Assembly: GCA_031272075.1 (NCBI GenBank)
Contig: JAISUK010000069.1
Span: forward strand, 1-40,564
DNA: 40,564 nt
Direction: 5' to 3'
Source of the DNA: Dysgonamonadaceae bacterium
GTDB taxonomy: Bacteria > Bacteroidota > Bacteroidia > Bacteroidales > Azobacteroidaceae
The position numbers and the translations under genes were made by a program. Positions 17,601 through 26,500 of the stretch are shown here, piece after piece; positions within the stretch are counted from its first letter, which is position 1; every line of letters starts with the position of its first letter. Under the pieces are notes generated by a model, which worked only from the letters and a program-made list of their open reading frames with translations, ran no database searches and had not been told where the DNA came from.

Positions 17601-20600
17601 TTGAATTTGATTTTGAGTTTCTTCAATTGATTTCTCAGCTCAAACCGGCTGACTTCCAGTTTTTTCCCGTCTTTGAAGATTTCATACAGCACATACACCT
17701 TGTTGGCCGACGATCCGTAAACGATCTCCGCCTCCTCGCCCACGGCACAGTCGGTCTTGGGCGCTGCCAACCACTGATACGTCACGATGGGTGGTTGTGT
17801 ATCGTTCAGGGAGAAAAGGATGAAATCGGTTTCGTTTGAGACTTCCCTGCCCTGGTCATCGTTGGCTTTCATGATCAGGCGGTATTTTCCGGAAGGCCGC
17901 TGTTTCAGGCCTTGAATTGTGAAGCTTTCGCCGGAAGCAAACCCGCCGGAGAGCACCAGTTCTTCGCATTTCCAATCCTTGTCAGTCAATGTTTTTCCCA
18001 ATGCCTGTTCTGCTTTGAGGCGATAGATCTGATAGACACCTTTGCACGAAATTTTCTGTGTATTCGGGTTGTATGCGTCGATCGTCAGTTCGGGCAGGCT
18101 GTCTTTGTCGAGGTAAGTTTCCGGCAGGCTGGACTTGAAGTACATGGAAACATCACTGACGGCCACAGTGACGGTAGATTCCTGTGTTTCGCCTTTGCTG
18201 TCGGTAGCGGAGGCCTGGATCTCATACGAATAACGCAATCTGTCTCGGTTCCGGTCGTCGAACCGTTTTTCGGCAGTGAAAGAAATCTCAAAGCGACCAT
18301 CGGCATCGGTGCTGACAGTCCCTTCGGCGATTTGAGTCCCGGAATCCAATATAATCCATCCCCAATTTCGGGCGATGCGCCTGACAATCCGGTAGTTCAC
18401 CTGCGTTTCCTGCAAGTTGACGTCGGAATAAGTGCGTGCCTCGCCTTTCACTGCAATCCGGTCGCCAAAATGATAAGTCCCTTCCAACGGCGAAAAAGAG
18501 ATGTTGAAACTGGGGCGTTTGTATTCTTCTACCAGAAACGAAGCGAGGAAGCCCAACTCGTCGGTGCCAATGGAAAATCTGCCGTTCAGCGTCACTTGCG
18601 GGAGCACAAATTCGCCTGAAAAGGAACCCATTTCGGAAGTCCGAAATTCGCGGGAAGCAACGATTTCACCATTCGGGTTTTTCATCCAAAGGGTGTATTT
18701 CCGATTTACAAGCACTTCGGAAGTGTCGTGGCGCAAATCGCAGGCGATTCCTTTAAGCAGTACCGTTTGACCCGGACGATAAATGCTCCGGTCGGTCAAT
18801 ATCTGCAATAATTCTCGGCTTTCCGGATTTTCTGCGTAACGAATTTGCTGGTTAATCCAAGTATGCATTAATGCACTGTCGTTGCCAATCGAAGCGGTAT
18901 AAAAAAAACGGTTCCAATCGTCTTTCCGGGAGGGTGTGGACACCAGTCCGTCACGCCCGCTGACAAGCGTGGAGATAAGCCGGTTCAACGGCTGTCTGTT
19001 TTCAGATACACGTTCATAAAGCAAGACAGAAGCGCCTTCGATCGGAGCGCCGGTTTCACGGTCAGTCACCAGAAATTCATATTGATCGTCGTATGAGCGC
19101 GAAACGGTCGACAAACGCGAGACGGAAAATTGGTCGTTACAAATCAAGTCTTTCTCCCATTCGGCGGATATGTCAAAACCACGCGTGTCGATGAATTTTT
19201 GGGTATAGACGACAAATTCATAAATTCCGGGGGTCGTTGCCGTTATTTGGATCGTCGTGTCCGATTCCACATAAGGGGGCGTCATTTTCATTCGCATTTT
19301 TTGCGAGGAAATCAGCGTCCCGTGGGTTTTGTATCTCCCCGCCTCATTATAAAAAAGATTGTTGTCCTTCTTCATCGGAGCGTCAATGCGGTAGATATCT
19401 ACATTTAGAGAAAGGATATTTTGATAATAGATCTTCAATTGAAAGGGTTTTCCGGGATAGGCCGCGTTGTCGGTGGCAACAGAAATTTTCGGCTGGGTTA
19501 TTTGAAATCCCATTTCACGCAGAAGAACGATCCGTTCGTAGCGGGAATATTTCCTGATTGCCTTTTCGCAAAGTTGATAGACTTTCGCTTTCGCTTCTTC
19601 CTTTGCTTCTTTCCTCGCCCCGGCCTCTTCCTCTAATATGCCCAAATCTGAACCGGGGCCGGAAGAATCATATCGCGTGCCGACAGATTGAGTCTGCTGA
19701 ATTATTTTTTGGTAGTATTGCGCTTTCTTGTAGAGGACTTCAGCACAGACATCGTCGTTTTCGTATTGCACTTCGAGCTGCGACAACGCTTCCAGATAGC
19801 GATCTTCGCGAAATTCCCCGACTGTTTGATTATAGACAAATTCCAGCCGGTCGAGATTGAAAAACAGCAACGCCTCGCGATTGCCTTTGCGCAAATGAAA
19901 AGCGAGCAATTGCCGATACATTTTCAATATCTGCGGCGACAGGTCGTACGGCTCGGCGTTGATCTGCAATTCAACAAAATCGGAAGCGGGCAAGAAATAG
20001 GCCTCATCCGCAAGCGCGCTCTGTTGGAAAAATTGTTTTGGATCGCGACGAGACAATTCTTTGAGCATGTCGATTCCCTGAATGACAAGGAGATCGTAGA
20101 GCGTACGCAGCCGGATTCGCGAAAAATCGCCTTTTTTCAAAATCGTCTCGTACTTCTGGGCATCCACGGATTGAAGTGTAATATTCCGTTCGATGGATGC
20201 ATTGACCAAATCCACCACTTTCCGACAAAAGAGATTGCCTGTCCATTCTCGAATATCGTCCGGCACAGCGCCGATGATGGCTGTCCGCCGATTGATGGTA
20301 TACGAATCGGAAGTATAGTATTGAAGATACAAGCGGGCGGTTAGCGAATAGAGGATGCTCTGCTCCTCCACATTTTGGCTTGCCTCGGTATAAGATTCTA
20401 TCTCCGAAAACAACTCAGGGATGTGATCTCTATCTACGGCGATTTCGTATTTTAGCTTATGAATCAACGCTTTAATCAACTCCGGGCTGTTTTGCTCCGC
20501 CAATGCTTTCCGGTAGACGGTATCTACCAATTCCAATGCGGATTTGGGAAGCGACGACTGCTCTTTCTCGTTGATGCGTTCCCACAATTCGGGAAATGTT

Positions 20601-20701
20601 TCGGGGATTCTCATGGTTTTTATGTCATTTTGTGCTGAAAACAGGGGTTCGTTGACCATCAGGAAAAGAAAACCCGTTACTAATATAATCTGTGTTTTCA
20701 T
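14654..20701 (-). CDS. Very large alpha-2-macroglobulin-like (MG2-domain) protein
   Basis: A 2015-residue exported protein (signal peptide MKTQIILVTGFLFLMVNEPLFSA). The N-terminal ~550 residues are helical and family-specific. An MG2-type domain is recognisable near 635 (LTDRSIYRPGQTVLLKG), and the A2M domain near 1250-1320 (FFYPQLHTNEAGEVVIAFTVPESNTSWKLMALAHT). The thioester-domain-like helical region begins near 1460, but where family members of the thioester type carry a CxEQ motif this protein reads QPSNDDVLSW, so no thioester bond is expected. Bacterial macroglobulins trap or inhibit proteases in the periplasm; large versions without thioester occur in Bacteroidota. Its start codon overlaps the stop of a nine-codon reading frame that begins at the end of the ~90-bp repeat (20725-20818), so translation may be coupled to it. 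Confidence 0.88.
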   Translation of the reverse strand: MKTQIILVTGFLFLMVNEPLFSAQNDIKTMRIPETFPELWERINEKEQSSLPKSALELVDTVYRKALAEQNSPELIKALIHKLKYEIAVDRDHIPELFSEIESYTEASQNVEEQSILYSLTARLYLQYYTSDSYTINRRTAIIGAVPDDIREWTGNLFCRKVVDLVNASIERNITLQSVDAQKYETILKKGDFSRIRLRTLYDLLVIQGIDMLKELSRRDPKQFFQQSALADEAYFLPASDFVELQINAEPYDLSPQILKMYRQLLAFHLRKGNREALLFFNLDRLEFVYNQTVGEFREDRYLEALSQLEVQYENDDVCAEVLYKKAQYYQKIIQQTQSVGTRYDSSGPGSDLGILEEEAGARKEAKEEAKAKVYQLCEKAIRKYSRYERIVLLREMGFQITQPKISVATDNAAYPGKPFQLKIYYQNILSLNVDIYRIDAPMKKDNNLFYNEAGRYKTHGTLISSQKMRMKMTPPYVESDTTIQITATTPGIYEFVVYTQKFIDTRGFDISAEWEKDLICNDQFSVSRLSTVSRSYDDQYEFLVTDRETGAPIEGASVLLYERVSENRQPLNRLISTLVSGRDGLVSTPSRKDDWNRFFYTASIGNDSALMHTWINQQIRYAENPESRELLQILTDRSIYRPGQTVLLKGIACDLRHDTSEVLVNRKYTLWMKNPNGEIVASREFRTSEMGSFSGEFVLPQVTLNGRFSIGTDELGFLASFLVEEYKRPSFNISFSPLEGTYHFGDRIAVKGEARTYSDVNLQETQVNYRIVRRIARNWGWIILDSGTQIAEGTVSTDADGRFEISFTAEKRFDDRNRDRLRYSYEIQASATDSKGETQESTVTVAVSDVSMYFKSSLPETYLDKDSLPELTIDAYNPNTQKISCKGVYQIYRLKAEQALGKTLTDKDWKCEELVLSGGFASGESFTIQGLKQRPSGKYRLIMKANDDQGREVSNETDFILFSLNDTQPPIVTYQWLAAPKTDCAVGEEAEIVYGSSANKVYVLYEIFKDGKKLEVSRFELRNQLKKLKIKFKESYGDGVLVCFTFVKDSKFFEQTVRLTKKKPDKSLKLNMEVFRDRLLPGQQEQWKLSVKDKAGEAVAAEILAGMYDRSLDKLSGHSWHFNPQYPAATMAFLQYSGEEFRTQQKNVSSPWRYINAYPSLIYDALNLFSLNFGREGVLFYGNAPMLKGAVVGAVRTSTAPAQNRGIELLERQVVVAKSDALSLKESPVISGGNTESDTGPQIRQNLNETAFFYPQLHTNEAGEVVIAFTVPESNTSWKLMALAHTQTLEYGSLVREAVSRKKLMITPNMPRFIRCGDRVTIAADISNLSDSVVKGTATIAFFDPVTEETTIVAAQRDRTFSVDPGKTAPVAWTFDVPQGLEMTVCRVVAVSEHFSDGEQHLLPVLPNRMMVTESLPINSFKKGKQTYTLNKLAKNRSKTLENYRLTLEFTANPVWYAVQALPAITQPSNDDVLSWFAAYYSNSMAVAIANSTPKIKQVIDVWTKQADVHETLHSNLEKHPELKATLLEETPWVMDAKNETEQKQQLHRLFDVNRAANLSATAIAKLKELQLPDGGWSWFKGMYSNVSITQWILYGMSRLQAMNVPESTNELSYMLRTAVRFIDDRFIDHFKRFKEHNPDWENKTSISTYELEYLLVRGAYEDTPADELKEAIAFYDKIIENHWAENTNLYNRALMVLHLTKNGKTDIADAILASLREHASYKDDLGMYWANNNMQTFMSQSATTIHTFVMEAFAARNAPKTEMDKMKCWLLKQKQTQAWESVPATVNAVSVLLQTGSAWLETDTQPAITLGGRSVDTSAGEAGTGYLKQVYEKGDITPAMGTVVLTKTNDNPAWGALYWQYYEQLEAITQAKTGLNVEKRVFVEKISGAGKTLVPVTSSEPLQVGDKAIVRLTVRNDRDMEYVMLKDMRASCFEPAEQLSGTQWKEQVVYYQAVKDASTNFYFYNLPKGTYVFEYPVFVAREGIYSEGVTTIQCLYAPEFVSHTSGSRVVVGN

Positions 20702-20724
20702 TGTCGTAATAATTTATAGAATTT

Positions 20725-20818
20725 CATACGTCAATAATTTGTTTTTAAAGAGGTCGTATGGAACTCGCATGTCATTATTGTCATCCACTTGGATATTTGA
20801 AAATCATGCTCGTTTCAT
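20725..20818 (-). repeat. ~90-bp ATGAAA-flanked leader element, copy A
   Basis: Nearly identical to copies at 31946-32038 and 40318-40409. On the minus strand it runs from ATGAAACGAGCATGA to GACGTATGAA. Inside are a four-codon frame (MKRA), an overlapping frame starting ATGATTTTC, and CATACG pairing with CGTATG at the far end, which would hide the terminal ATG in a stem. Here that terminal ATG opens a nine-codon frame whose TGA overlaps the macroglobulin start codon. Confidence 0.85.
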
Positions 20819-20895
20819 GGTGTAAAAGTAATGATAAATCTGATCATCTTAAAAATCTTTCTTAGAAACCTGTGAGTTATATCGAAAAAAAGATG

Positions 20896-20903
20896 TATGT
20901 TTG
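20896..20903 (+). promoter_or_regulatory. -7 box (TATGTTTG) for the DUF2461 gene
   Basis: Matches TAnnTTTG and lies 39 nt before the start codon at 20943. The region between it and copy A of the leader element (20819-20895) shows nothing else recognisable apart from a weak minus-strand TACTTTTA near 20826. Confidence 0.5.
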
Positions 20904-20942
20904 TCGTGCATAAACAGTTAAACACCTAATAAATATTGAATC

Positions 20943-21608
20943 ATGTTGAATGAAACCATTTTTGCGTTCTTGCGGGAACTGAAAGCAAACAACAACCGCG
21001 AATGGTTTGCGGCAAATAAACCGCGTTATGAAGCCATTCGAGAACAGGTTGTCGAAACGGTGACTCAACTCATCCATGCGGTGGCATTGTTCGATCCGGA
21101 AATCCAACACCTGGAAGCTTCCAAATGTCTCTTTCGCATCTACCGCGATATCCGGTTTTCGCCGGATAAATCGCCTTATAAAACGCATATCGGCGCAGTC
21201 CTCTACCCGCCCCGACTTGGGAAGACCTCCGGGTTTTACCTGCATATCGATCCGGAAGGAAGCTTTATTTCCTGCGGTCATTATATGTTGCGTCCCGACC
21301 AGTTGAAAATCATGCGGAAAGGGATCTATGACAATTTTGACGCTTTCAGTGAAATTCTGAATGAAAAGGAATTTAAACAGACGCTTGGCGATCTGTGCCG
21401 CGACGACGACACGCTTTCGCGTGTCCCCAACGGATTCGATAAAGACCATCCTGCCGCGGAATACATGAAACTCAAACATTTCTATATTTTCAAAGATTTG
21501 CAAGCGAAAGAATTATTTTCTCCCGACTTCGTAAATTATGCTGCAAGCATCTTCAAAATCATGCAGCCGCTCAATGCATTCCTGAACGAACTGTTGGAGG
21601 AAGAATGA
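20943..21608 (+). CDS. DUF2461 family protein
   Basis: A 221-residue soluble protein of the DUF2461 family (TIGR02453), recognisable by NREWFAANKPRYEAIREQ near the N-terminus, FRIYRDIRFSPDKSPYKTHIGA in the first third, GFYLHIDPEGSFISCGHYML, and LKHFYIFKDL towards the end. Length and motif order are normal for the family. The family is widespread in bacteria and fungi but has no established biochemical role. It is monocistronic here: a promoter lies just upstream and a separate promoter serves the toxin gene downstream. Confidence 0.9.
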   Translation: MLNETIFAFLRELKANNNREWFAANKPRYEAIREQVVETVTQLIHAVALFDPEIQHLEASKCLFRIYRDIRFSPDKSPYKTHIGAVLYPPRLGKTSGFYLHIDPEGSFISCGHYMLRPDQLKIMRKGIYDNFDAFSEILNEKEFKQTLGDLCRDDDTLSRVPNGFDKDHPAAEYMKLKHFYIFKDLQAKELFSPDFVNYAASIFKIMQPLNAFLNELLEEE

Positions 21609-21677
21609 GTAAATCGATGAAAAAATAAAATGTTTCTGTACATTTCCCCTATATATTTTGACTTAAATTTTTATTTG

Positions 21678-21710
21678 TTTGCGTAAAATCGAATATTTAT
21701 GCTAACTTTG
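21678..21710 (+). promoter_or_regulatory. Promoter of the toxin/antitoxin pair
   Basis: TTTG at 21678-21681 and TAACTTTG at 21703-21710, 21 nt apart, match the Bacteroidota -33/-7 consensus well. The toxin start codon follows 14 nt after the -7 box, so the 5' leader is very short. Confidence 0.7.
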
Positions 21711-21723
21711 TGTCATTATATTT

Positions 21724-22080
21724 ATGAACAGGAAAATTAGGTCATATAGAAATTATTTCGAGGAGTTCAAAAAGACGCTTTCGGACAAAGAACTGATAAA
21801 ATTGAAATATTGTTTGGAAGTACTTAAAACACAAGAAAGACTCTCGCATAAATTTTTTGGCTTCATACGAGACGGCCTGTTTGAGCTTAAAATGGAATAC
21901 GGAGGTAATATTTACCGCGTTTTTTTTATTTTTGAAAATGAAAATGTCGTTATTTTGTTTAACGGGTTTCAAAAGAAAACACAAAAAACACCAGTTGAAC
22001 AAATAACGAAAGCATTACAAATCAAAAAACAATACGAAAATGAGCGAGACAACAAAACAAGACTTGCCATCATATCTTAA
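21724..22080 (+). CDS. HigB/RelE-type toxin (phage Gp49-like family)
   Basis: A 118-residue protein of the Gp49-like HigB family, which cleave mRNA on the ribosome. Family features are the N-terminal YRNYFEEFKKTLS, the central LSHKFFGFIRDGLFELKMEYGGNIYRVFFIFENENVVILFNGFQKKTQKTP, where the basic/aromatic strand (YRVFFIF) and FxKKTQKTP are the conserved core. The C-terminal tail beyond EQITKALQIKKQYENE overlaps the downstream gene by 41 bases in another frame. Toxin-first order is typical for HigBA. The antitoxin next to it looks short, so activity in the cell is uncertain. Confidence 0.85.
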   Translation: MNRKIRSYRNYFEEFKKTLSDKELIKLKYCLEVLKTQERLSHKFFGFIRDGLFELKMEYGGNIYRVFFIFENENVVILFNGFQKKTQKTPVEQITKALQIKKQYENERDNKTRLAIIS

Positions 22081-22273
22081 CGATATTGATGCTGAATTGG
22101 ATGCTGAATTTGGCAAAGAAGGCACACCGGAACGCGAAACATTTCATAAAGCCGCTCTCACTTTCTTTGGACTTTACGATGATAAAGTAACCAAAGAACG
22201 CGGCAAATTGTCGATAAACAGCGTGCCGGAAGAAAAGCCGCGCCGCCGGATTGCGAACGCTGCAGCATTATGA
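22040..22273 (+). CDS. Short HigA-like antitoxin lacking a clear helix-turn-helix
   Basis: A 77-residue protein overlapping the toxin gene. Its N-terminal half (LDAEFGKEGTPERETFHKAALTFF) matches the segment that precedes the helix-turn-helix in HigA-type XRE antitoxins (G-x-x-GTPER-x-x-F). After this the sequence becomes DDKVTKERGKLSIN and then a proline/arginine-rich tail (EEKPRRRIANAAAL), and I see no HTH. No continuation is visible in the other frames before the FecR gene. Either the toxin-neutralising part alone is retained and autoregulation is lost, or the gene is decaying. Position and the N-terminal motif support the antitoxin call; the rest is open. Confidence 0.6.
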   Translation: MSETTKQDLPSYLNDIDAELDAEFGKEGTPERETFHKAALTFFGLYDDKVTKERGKLSINSVPEEKPRRRIANAAAL

Positions 22274-22389
22274 TTCTCGGAAGAAAAACGATAAAAAATT
22301 TTTCTCCCCAATTGTCCATAAATCCGTTTTTTATTTGTCTTTTTATATGAGAAGGCGCTCCTTCCGTTTATAAAAATTTCAAATAACAA

Positions 22390-23544
22390 TTGGATACGAA
22401 AACTAAAAACAACGAAAGCAATATTTTATTCGACGATCAATTCATCGAATGGTGCTTGACATCTAAAAATACCCCCCCCCCTGCTTATAACGTTGATCGT
22501 GAGCATTTTACAAAATCGCGCGACCTCTTCAGGCGTTCGGTTCGGCTCAATCATCATCAACTCTCCGAAGAAGAAGCCGCCGGTTTATACGAATCCATCC
22601 GCTCGAGGCTAAACAAACAAAAGAAACAAAGGCGTCGCCTCCTCGTATACCTCGGTATGGCGACTGCCGGAGTTGTACTGCTTTGCCTATGGGGATTGCG
22701 CTTTTTCGAGCACAGGGTAACGCCTGCCGCCTCCACCGTCACCGGACAGATCCTTTCGCATGAAGACATCCGAATCGTCTCCGGAGACCAGACACAAAAA
22801 ATTGAGCACAATGCCCATATCTGCATAACGAAAAGCGGAAAAAGCGTCGTCTCAAACGAGGAGTCCAGAACAGAAACACAGCTCGATCTGCCCCATACCG
22901 ACCGGCACCGGCTGATCGTCCCTTTCGGCAAACGCTCAACCCTCACCCTGCAAGACGGTACGGAAATCTGGCTGAACGCCGGTACGGAACTCGATTTCCC
23001 CGCCAGCTTTCCCTGTGAAACCAGGGAAATCTCTGTCCGCGGTGAAATCTACATCGAAGTCGCCCGAAGCAGCAAACCGTTTATCGTTCATGCACCTGAC
23101 TGCGACATCCACGTCTTCGGCACCCGTTTCAACGTCTCCGCATATCCTGCCGACTGCTGCCACTCCGTGGTACTGGCGGAAGGAAAAGTCAGTATCTCAG
23201 TCCCGAAAACACTCACTACCATCGAACTCCAACCAAACGAAATTTTTACCGTCGAAGGGGCGACTATCACCAAAACTGCGGTGGATGCTGATGAATACAC
23301 CGCCTGGAAAAACGGATACCTCCTGCTCAAAGACCAGCCGCTCACTGAAGTCCTGAAAAAAATCGGACGTTACTACAATGTCTCGTTCGACCTGCCGGAC
23401 GGCGCCGACTGGATATACCGCAGCTGTTCCGGAAAACTCTTTCTGGCAGACAGCGTCGATAAGGTGATGGAATCGCTGACAGTGCTGTACCATGCGGCTT
23501 ACAGTCGCGACAATCAACACATCTTTTTATCAAAATACAATTGA
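22390..23544 (+). CDS. FecR-family anti-sigma factor of the Sus locus
   Basis: An inner-membrane protein that holds an ECF sigma factor and receives a signal from the STN domain of its TonB-dependent partner. Residues 1-85 are cytoplasmic (FIEWCLTSK..., LSEEEAAGLYESIRSRL), one membrane span at about 87-107, then the periplasmic FecR domain (about 175-275: VPFGKRSTLTLQDGTEIWLNAGTELDFP, FGTRFNVSAY, VVLAEGKVSI) and the C-terminal DUF4974/STN-like domain (LLLKDQPLTEVLKKIGRYYNVSF). The start is TTG at 22390, the only start codon between the preceding in-frame stop and the domain. No sigma factor gene is adjacent, which is unusual. A C10 homopolymer at codons 28-31 could switch the frame. Confidence 0.85.
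   Translation: MDTKTKNNESNILFDDQFIEWCLTSKNTPPPAYNVDREHFTKSRDLFRRSVRLNHHQLSEEEAAGLYESIRSRLNKQKKQRRRLLVYLGMATAGVVLLCLWGLRFFEHRVTPAASTVTGQILSHEDIRIVSGDQTQKIEHNAHICITKSGKSVVSNEESRTETQLDLPHTDRHRLIVPFGKRSTLTLQDGTEIWLNAGTELDFPASFPCETREISVRGEIYIEVARSSKPFIVHAPDCDIHVFGTRFNVSAYPADCCHSVVLAEGKVSISVPKTLTTIELQPNEIFTVEGATITKTAVDADEYTAWKNGYLLLKDQPLTEVLKKIGRYYNVSFDLPDGADWIYRSCSGKLFLADSVDKVMESLTVLYHAAYSRDNQHIFLSKYN
22472..22481 (+). repeat. C10 homopolymer near the start of the anti-sigma gene
   Basis: Ten consecutive C encode Thr-Pro-Pro-Pro about 28 codons into the gene. In the present length the frame is intact. A gain or loss of one C would stop the protein early. Tracts of this length are known slippage sites. 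Confidence 0.85.
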
Positions 23545-23562
23545 CTCCTAAAATAGATAAAC

Positions 23563-26500
23563 ATGAAGCAAAAAACAATCTTAAATCTCAAACAGATCTT
23601 CCTGCTGATGCTTTCGGGCCTGTTTTCCGTGACTGCAGTCTACGGAGAATCAGTCTCTCCCGTATATCAGGAAAATATCTCCCTGGAAGAACTGTTTGCA
23701 CAAATCGAACAGCAGAGCGATTATGTGTTCCTGGTGGCCGGCGACGCAAAAGCGCTCGTCAAGCAGAAAATCACCCGCCCTGCCAGCCTCATCCCTGTCT
23801 CCGAAATCATGGACAGGGTGCTCAAAGGAACCGGACTTGCCTGCAAAATCGTCGACCGCCAGATCTCGGTCTATATGAACCCGCTGGCAAAGGCCGATAA
23901 ACGCGAATCTCAACAGCCTGCACAAGCGGCCGCTATTCGCGTGACCGGCAAAGTCATGGATGATTTCAACAACGGAATTACGGGCGTTTCGGTTGTTGTG
24001 AGGGGAACGCTGTCAGGAACAAACACCGACATCAACGGCGAATTTTCTATCTCCGTACCTTCTGACACCTGCGTCCTCCTATTTTCCTATTTGGGATACC
24101 AGACAGAGGAAGTAAAGGTCGGCAACAACCGAATACTCGCCGTCACACTCCGCGAAAAGGCCGAATCGCTCGACGAAGTGGTCGTCGTCGCTTTCGGTAA
24201 ACAGAAGAAAGAAAGCGTCGTCTCTTCCATCGAAACGGTCAATGTGAAAGACCTCAAAATCCCTTCCAGCAACCTGACTACCGCTTTTGCCGGAAAGATC
24301 CCCGGAATCATCTCCTATTCCACTTCTGGAGAGCCGGGAGCCGACAATGCCAAGTTCTTCGTCCGAGGAGTCACAACCTTCGGTTACAAGGCAGACCCGC
24401 TCATCCTGATCGATGGGTTTGAGGCTACCAGCAACGATTTGGCCAGACTCCCACCTGACGACATCGAGAGCTTTTCCATCTTCAAGGACGCTTCCGCCAC
24501 AGTGCTCTACGGCGCTCGAGGAGCCAATGGGATCATCTCTGTCAATACAAAACGAGGACTGGAAGGCCCGCTGAAAGTCTCCGCACGTTTCGACATGAAT
24601 GTGTCGTCGCCCACACAGATGCTCGAACTGCTCGACGGCGTCTCATACATGCGCCTCTACAATGATGCACGCATCTCGCGCGATGCCGACCGCATCCGTA
24701 CTGCAAACGAAACTTCGCAGCCTCTCGGCGCCTGGTACAGCGAAGAAAAGATTCAGGCTACACTGCGTGGCGAAAACCCCATGATATACCCAAATATTGA
24801 CTGGTACGACATGCTGTTCAAGAAACAGACCGTCAATACCAAAGCAAATATAAACCTGCAGAGCGGGGGCAAAATCGGAATGTATTACGTGTCGGCGGGG
24901 TATGACCACGAAACCGGTCTGCTCAACGTTAACGGTATGAACAATTACAACAATAATATCGATATCAACCGCTTCAACCTCCGTACAAACGTCATCTTCA
25001 AACTCTCATCGACCACCACACTCGATACCCGCATCAGCGGACGGTTTGAACGTTACAACGGACCCTACAACTCCGCTACTTCCATTTTCAATATGGTGAT
25101 GGACGCCAACCCGGTGGATTTCCCCGCCACCTGGATCCCCGACGAACGCTATAAAAACATCCGGTTCCCGCTCTTCGGCAACACCGACCCGATGAAGTCA
25201 AACCCTTACGCCGAAATGGTCAGAGGATACGAAGAACGTAACGAAAATACCATCTCCGCGCAAGCCACGCTCATGCAGGATCTCGACATGCTGGTCAAGG
25301 GTCTGAAACTGCAACTGAAAGCCTCCATCAATACCTGGACATATTCCAGCGGCAGACGCACGGTAGAACCCCTGTATTTCGCCCTGGAACAATACGACAG
25401 ATATACCGACACCTACTCCCTTTACCGCCTGAACCCCAATGCCTCCGGATACCTGGGAGACGTTCAGGGAGGACGCGACGGCAATACACACTACTATTAC
25501 GAAGCCCGCGCCAACTGGGACCGCAAATTCGGTCGACACAACCTCGGTCTGATGACCGTGTGCATCGCCGAAGAATATGTCCTCTCAAACGGCAACGGCG
25601 GCAGCATTTACGAAACACTCCCGGAACGCAACCTCGGAAATTCCGGACGGTTTACCTACGACTACGATGGACGTTATTTCTTTGAATTTACCTACGGATA
25701 CAACGGATCCGAGAAATTTACCGGCAACAAACGATTCGGGTTCTTCCCTTCTTTCGGTACAGGCTGGATGATATCGAACGAATCTTTCTGGAACAGCCTG
25801 CGAAATTCCGTCAGCCTCCTCAAACTGAAATTCACCTACGGAAAAGTCGGTAACGATGCCATCGCAGGTCGCGCAGGTCGTTTCTTCTACCTCTCGGATA
25901 TCCGCGACGGAGGAAGCAGCTATACTTTTGGGAAGAACTTCTTAAATTCCTATTCTGCGTATACGATTGCCCGATATGGCAATCCCGATATCGGGTGGGA
26001 AGAATCAACCAAGTACAACTTGGGGCTTGAACTGGGGCTGCTGAAAAATGAAGACCTGAAATTCCAGATCGACGTCTTCCGCGACATCCGCGACAAGATT
26101 TACTGGCCGCGCCAGAGCATTCCGGGCACCATGGGACTGGAACAAGGAACATCTGGTAATGTCGGTAAAGTGTCATCACGAGGGATTGATGCTTCACTTG
26201 ACCTCAAACATTATTTCAGCAACGATTTTTGGCTGACCGGGCGCATGAACTTCACCTACGCCACCAATCAGGTGGAAGAAAAAGACGAACCTGACTACAA
26301 GGATGCGTACCTTTCTGCTATCGGGCAGCCGGTCAACAAAATGTGGGGACTGGTAGCAGAACGATTGTTTATCGACCAGAATGAAATTGATAACTCTCCC
26401 TCACAATCGGCTTACGGCACTTACATGCGTGGCGATATCAAATACCTGGATGTCAATCAAGATGGCGTCATCAACGACAACGACAAGATTCCGATGGGTT

